The notes below the pieces were generated by a model, which had not been told where the DNA came from, searched no databases, and saw only the letters and a program-made list of their open reading frames with translations. From Crocinitomicaceae bacterium (lineage in GTDB: Bacteria; Bacteroidota; Bacteroidia; Flavobacteriales_D; Crocinitomicaceae): a stretch of DNA of 8,092 nucleotides. Location of the stretch: NCBI GenBank assembly GCA_027084145.1, contig JALWLM010000027.1:1-8092 (forward strand), written 5' to 3'. Shown here piece by piece: positions 6,084-8,092 of the stretch. The position numbers and the translations under genes are program-made. Within the stretch, counting starts at the first letter, position 1, and each line of letters begins with the position of its first letter.

Positions 6084-7370
6084 TCATTGAATAGGAATAA
6101 TTTGTCCTGAGTATTCAGACGGTTCTCCCGGCATAGGATTTTGAATATGAACCTTCCATAAATACACCTCTCCGGCTGGCACTTGTTTTCCCGTTTCTTT
6201 ATTAATACCTGTCCAAGGATTATTGGCATCTGAAGATTCAAAAATAATTTGTCCCGTTTTCGGGTCAATGATAATTAAGTTGAAATCCACATCTCTTTGT
6301 GTCAATGCAAAAGGCATGAATGTTCTATTTCGAGGATCAATATCATTAGGAATAAATGAATTTACAGCCATCAGATTATAGTCCTCTTCAATATGGAGTT
6401 TTTGGATGGTAGAAGAACTACATCCATTATAATCTGTTGTTGTAAGCTGAATGGTGTAATCTCCTTTTTTAAAGAAAGTTGGTTTTATTTGTTTGCCATA
6501 AAATTTTCGATCGTTGATGACCCATGTATTTTCTCCATTAAAATCGGATGTGATTTCTCTGATAGGAAGTCCTTTTTCAAATTTGATATCATGATTTATG
6601 TAAAAATGAGCATCAGGTAAATGGTGTACGGTGAATCGTTTTCTTTCTTTACCGTTTTTAGTAGATAAAATATATTCTCCGGGAGTATCTAATTGAAGTT
6701 GAACTGTCGTTTTTTTAGGGATAATAATTTCTTTATTTGGAGCGTATAAGATTAAATCTTCCGTGTTTTCATTTTTAATTTCTAATTCTTCTCCTTGACA
6801 TAACGCTTCTATTTCGGGTAACGTAATTGAATAGTCGTCATTATTATTGTCGATTGTTTGCTCACCTTGATGACTCTCATTATTCACTACATCATTTTTT
6901 AAAGGAGAAATAGGCATGTGTAATTGAGTTTCTTCTTCTTCTTTGTTACCATCTTCTTTGTTGTATTCAGATAGATCAGATAGATTGTTAGCAGGAAGTT
7001 TATTTTCATTATACGTAGATTCTGTGATGTTATCAACAGGTTGATCTATTTTATTCTTTGATGAATCCATGTGATGTTCACTTCCTGTTCTTTCGGAATT
7101 AGGATTTGTCGTTTTTTTAGGAGTTACTTTTTCTTGTTCAATCTCCATTTTTACAACAGGAGCTTTTTCTTTATTGAAAAGGAAAGTACCGGCAAGAATA
7201 ACAGAAGCAATAATTGCTGCTCCAATCATGTATTTTGTTAAAAGTGATGGACTTGCAGGCATTGTCTGATCCAGTCGTGTTTTTTGTTCTTTCCACGCTT
7301 TTTCGGAATAAGGCATTTCGTGTTGTTTGAAAAGCTTTTTAAAATGCTTATCCATTAAATCGTTACTCAT
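6084..7370 (-). CDS. Anti-sigma-like membrane protein with PKD-like and CHU_C-like (T9SS type-B) domains
   Basis: This 428-residue protein has an unusual architecture. Residues 1-45 form a cytoplasmic segment of the kind seen in Bacteroidota sigma partners (FKKLFKQHEMPYSEKAWKEQ at 10-29, with the conserved Ala-Trp). One membrane helix lies at about 47-65, and there is no cleavable signal peptide. Residues 70-185 are a low-complexity Asn/Glu/Lys/Ser linker. Two beta-rich modules follow: an Ig-like segment (about 185-250) and a PKD-like one (about 255-328, with KKGDYTIQLTTTDYNGCSSS at 301-320). Residues 335-427 match the CHU_C gliding-motility/type-B C-terminal pattern: NSFIPNDIDPRNRTFMPF, then LIIIDPKTGQIIFES, NPWTGINKETGKQVPAGEVY and YLWKVHIQ. 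Its ATG lies inside the end of the sigma gene (8-base overlap), so it is coupled to it. The anti-sigma role is inferred from context and the N-terminal pattern. Confidence 0.85.
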   Translation of the reverse strand: MSNDLMDKHFKKLFKQHEMPYSEKAWKEQKTRLDQTMPASPSLLTKYMIGAAIIASVILAGTFLFNKEKAPVVKMEIEQEKVTPKKTTNPNSERTGSEHHMDSSKNKIDQPVDNITESTYNENKLPANNLSDLSEYNKEDGNKEEEETQLHMPISPLKNDVVNNESHQGEQTIDNNNDDYSITLPEIEALCQGEELEIKNENTEDLILYAPNKEIIIPKKTTVQLQLDTPGEYILSTKNGKERKRFTVHHLPDAHFYINHDIKFEKGLPIREITSDFNGENTWVINDRKFYGKQIKPTFFKKGDYTIQLTTTDYNGCSSSTIQKLHIEEDYNLMAVNSFIPNDIDPRNRTFMPFALTQRDVDFNLIIIDPKTGQIIFESSDANNPWTGINKETGKQVPAGEVYLWKVHIQNPMPGEPSEYSGQIIPIQ

Positions 7371-7932
7371 TTCTCTTTTTATTTTTTGTCAATATTTTTT
7401 TCAAGTTGTTCTTTGCTTTAGAAAGATTTGATTTAGAAGTTCCTTCACTGATTCCTAACATTTCTGCAATTTCTTTATGAGAATAATCTTCTATCACATA
7501 AAGGTTAAAAACCATTCTATATTTAGGTGAAAGTTGTTGAATTGCTTTTAAGGCTTCTTGAACTTTCATTTCCTGATAAAGTTTTTCCTCATCAATTTCA
7601 ATTTTATTCTCTCCGGCAAGTTTAAAATCTTCATCTTTTTTCGATAAAATCGGATTTTTTTTATTTTTTCTGATTTTATCAATTGCCGTATTAACCATGA
7701 TTCGTCGAATCCATGCTCCTAAAGAACTTTTATAGTTAAATCTTTCTAAATTTTCAAAGACCTTGATGAACCCTTCTTGCACTACATCTTCAGCACTATC
7801 TTTATCATTTGTATATCGCATGCAAACACTCAGCATTTTTCCGTAATACAAACGGAAAAGTTCTTCTTGTGAACGACGTTTATTTTTTAAACATCCTTCG
7901 ATGACCTGTTTGATGTGCTCTTTATTCTCCAC
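7363..7932 (-). CDS. ECF-type RNA polymerase sigma factor (second of two)
   Basis: This 189-residue ECF sigma factor is a clearer family member than the one at 413-961. Region 2 covers about 24-92, with DSAEDVVQEGFIKVFENL (45-62) as the core-binding helix and FNYKSSLGAWIRRIMVNTAI (65-84) as the -10 recognition part. A Lys/Glu-rich linker follows (90-122). Region 4 covers about 124-178, with LSPKYRMVFNLYVIEDYSHK (134-153) and the helix-turn-helix ending EGTSKSNLSKAKNNLKK. The start is a GTG at 7932. An in-frame stop lies only five codons upstream, the nearby ATG is out of frame, and the next in-frame Met (33) would cut into region 2. Its stop overlaps the start of the anti-sigma-like gene by 8 bases. 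The gene begins 29 bases after the PorP/SprF-like fragment, so it may be read from that gene's promoter. Confidence 0.95.
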   Translation of the reverse strand: MENKEHIKQVIEGCLKNKRRSQEELFRLYYGKMLSVCMRYTNDKDSAEDVVQEGFIKVFENLERFNYKSSLGAWIRRIMVNTAIDKIRKNKKNPILSKKDEDFKLAGENKIEIDEEKLYQEMKVQEALKAIQQLSPKYRMVFNLYVIEDYSHKEIAEMLGISEGTSKSNLSKAKNNLKKILTKNKKRNE

Positions 7933-7961
7933 TTCATTTCGGTTTTAAAACGCCAATAGTC

Positions 7962-8092
7962 TTATAGGGTTGCTTTGATATTTTTGAAATATTGGTCATA
8001 AGAAGCACTGTAAGTAACAAAATTAGCAGAAAGACTTGGCCATTGGTTTCTATAATTTAATGCAAAACGAGGACAACCGTGAGAACCGGCAA
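7962..8092 (-). pseudogene. PorP/SprF-like T9SS protein, apparently truncated (5' end outside window)
   Basis: The minus strand is open from the window edge to a TAA at 7964-7962, encoding the last 42 residues of a protein. These read AGSHGCPRFALNYRNQWPSL followed by SANFVTYSASYDQYFKNIKATL. I recognise the N-terminal pattern of the PorP/SprF family: NPAFAGS..CPR, then YRNQWP, then TY..SYDQ. PorP/SprF proteins are T9SS-associated outer-membrane beta-barrel proteins of about 300 residues, needed for gliding adhesin secretion or anchoring. In that family this motif lies within roughly the first 70 residues and a long barrel follows. Here the frame stops right after SYDQYFKNIK, and the sigma gene starts 29 bases later, leaving no room for the barrel. 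I therefore call it a truncated gene, though a genuine short paralog or a sequence error near the stop is possible. The family call rests on a short stretch. Confidence 0.55.

Noticed and set aside
5870..6268. Minus-strand open frame spanning the truB end, the terminator and the end of the anti-sigma-like gene
   Set aside because: It reads through the bidirectional hairpin and overlaps two well-supported genes; no family pattern is visible.
6393..6620. Plus-strand open frame inside the anti-sigma-like gene
   Set aside because: It is antisense to the PKD-like region and has no independent support.
8030..8092. SHGC motif suggesting an L,D-transpeptidase active site
   Set aside because: L,D-transpeptidases have SHGC followed by [IVF]R[ML] within a YkuD domain. 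Here it is SHGCPRF followed by YRNQWP and SYDQ, which fits PorP/SprF much better.
1..8092. Search for CRISPR arrays, tRNA/rRNA genes, insertion sequences and attachment sites
   Set aside because: No regularly spaced repeats, cloverleaf-like sequence, transposase frame or terminal inverted repeats were seen. The only repeats are the AGGTT triplet and the hairpin stems.

Overview
The window is AT-rich and densely coding. It looks like a member of the Bacteroidota, most likely Flavobacteriales. The reasons are a transketolase encoded as a separate C-terminal subunit, a DUF3098 protein inside an ftsX-DUF3098-uppP-truB cluster, an AT-rich start-codon context with weak Shine-Dalgarno sites, and two type IX secretion (T9SS) hallmarks: a CHU_C/type-B C-terminal domain and a PorP/SprF-like fragment. 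These assignments rest on recognised motifs and family knowledge; no database search was run.

Region A (1-3081, + strand) is a tight co-directional run. It holds the 3' end of a split transketolase, an ECF sigma factor, a small single-pass membrane protein with an internal repeat (candidate anti-sigma factor), a secreted helical charged protein (candidate sensor), and a class-III PLP aminotransferase that starts at a GTG inside the end of the sensor gene. The middle three genes look like a sigma / membrane partner / exported sensor stress module embedded between two metabolic genes.

Region B (3082-3381) is a 300-base gap. It holds two hairpin-plus-T-run terminators, a possible Bacteroidota-type promoter ahead of them, and a short AGGTT repeat. 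It may encode a small RNA or be a tandem terminator region.

Region C (3382-6020, + strand) is the envelope/housekeeping operon ftsX, DUF3098, uppP and truB, with gaps of 3 to 11 bases. It ends at a symmetrical hairpin (6020-6050) shared with the convergent genes on the other strand.

Region D (6084-8092, - strand) reads, in transcription order: the N-terminal part of a PorP/SprF-like T9SS protein that stops abruptly, a second ECF sigma factor, and an overlapping anti-sigma-like membrane protein. The last has a long disordered linker, PKD/Ig-like modules and a CHU_C-like domain. This is the most interesting locus: an inner-membrane sigma regulator whose outer part resembles a T9SS type-B cargo signal, next to a T9SS component remnant. 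It suggests a circuit that senses T9SS or envelope state and signals to RNA polymerase.
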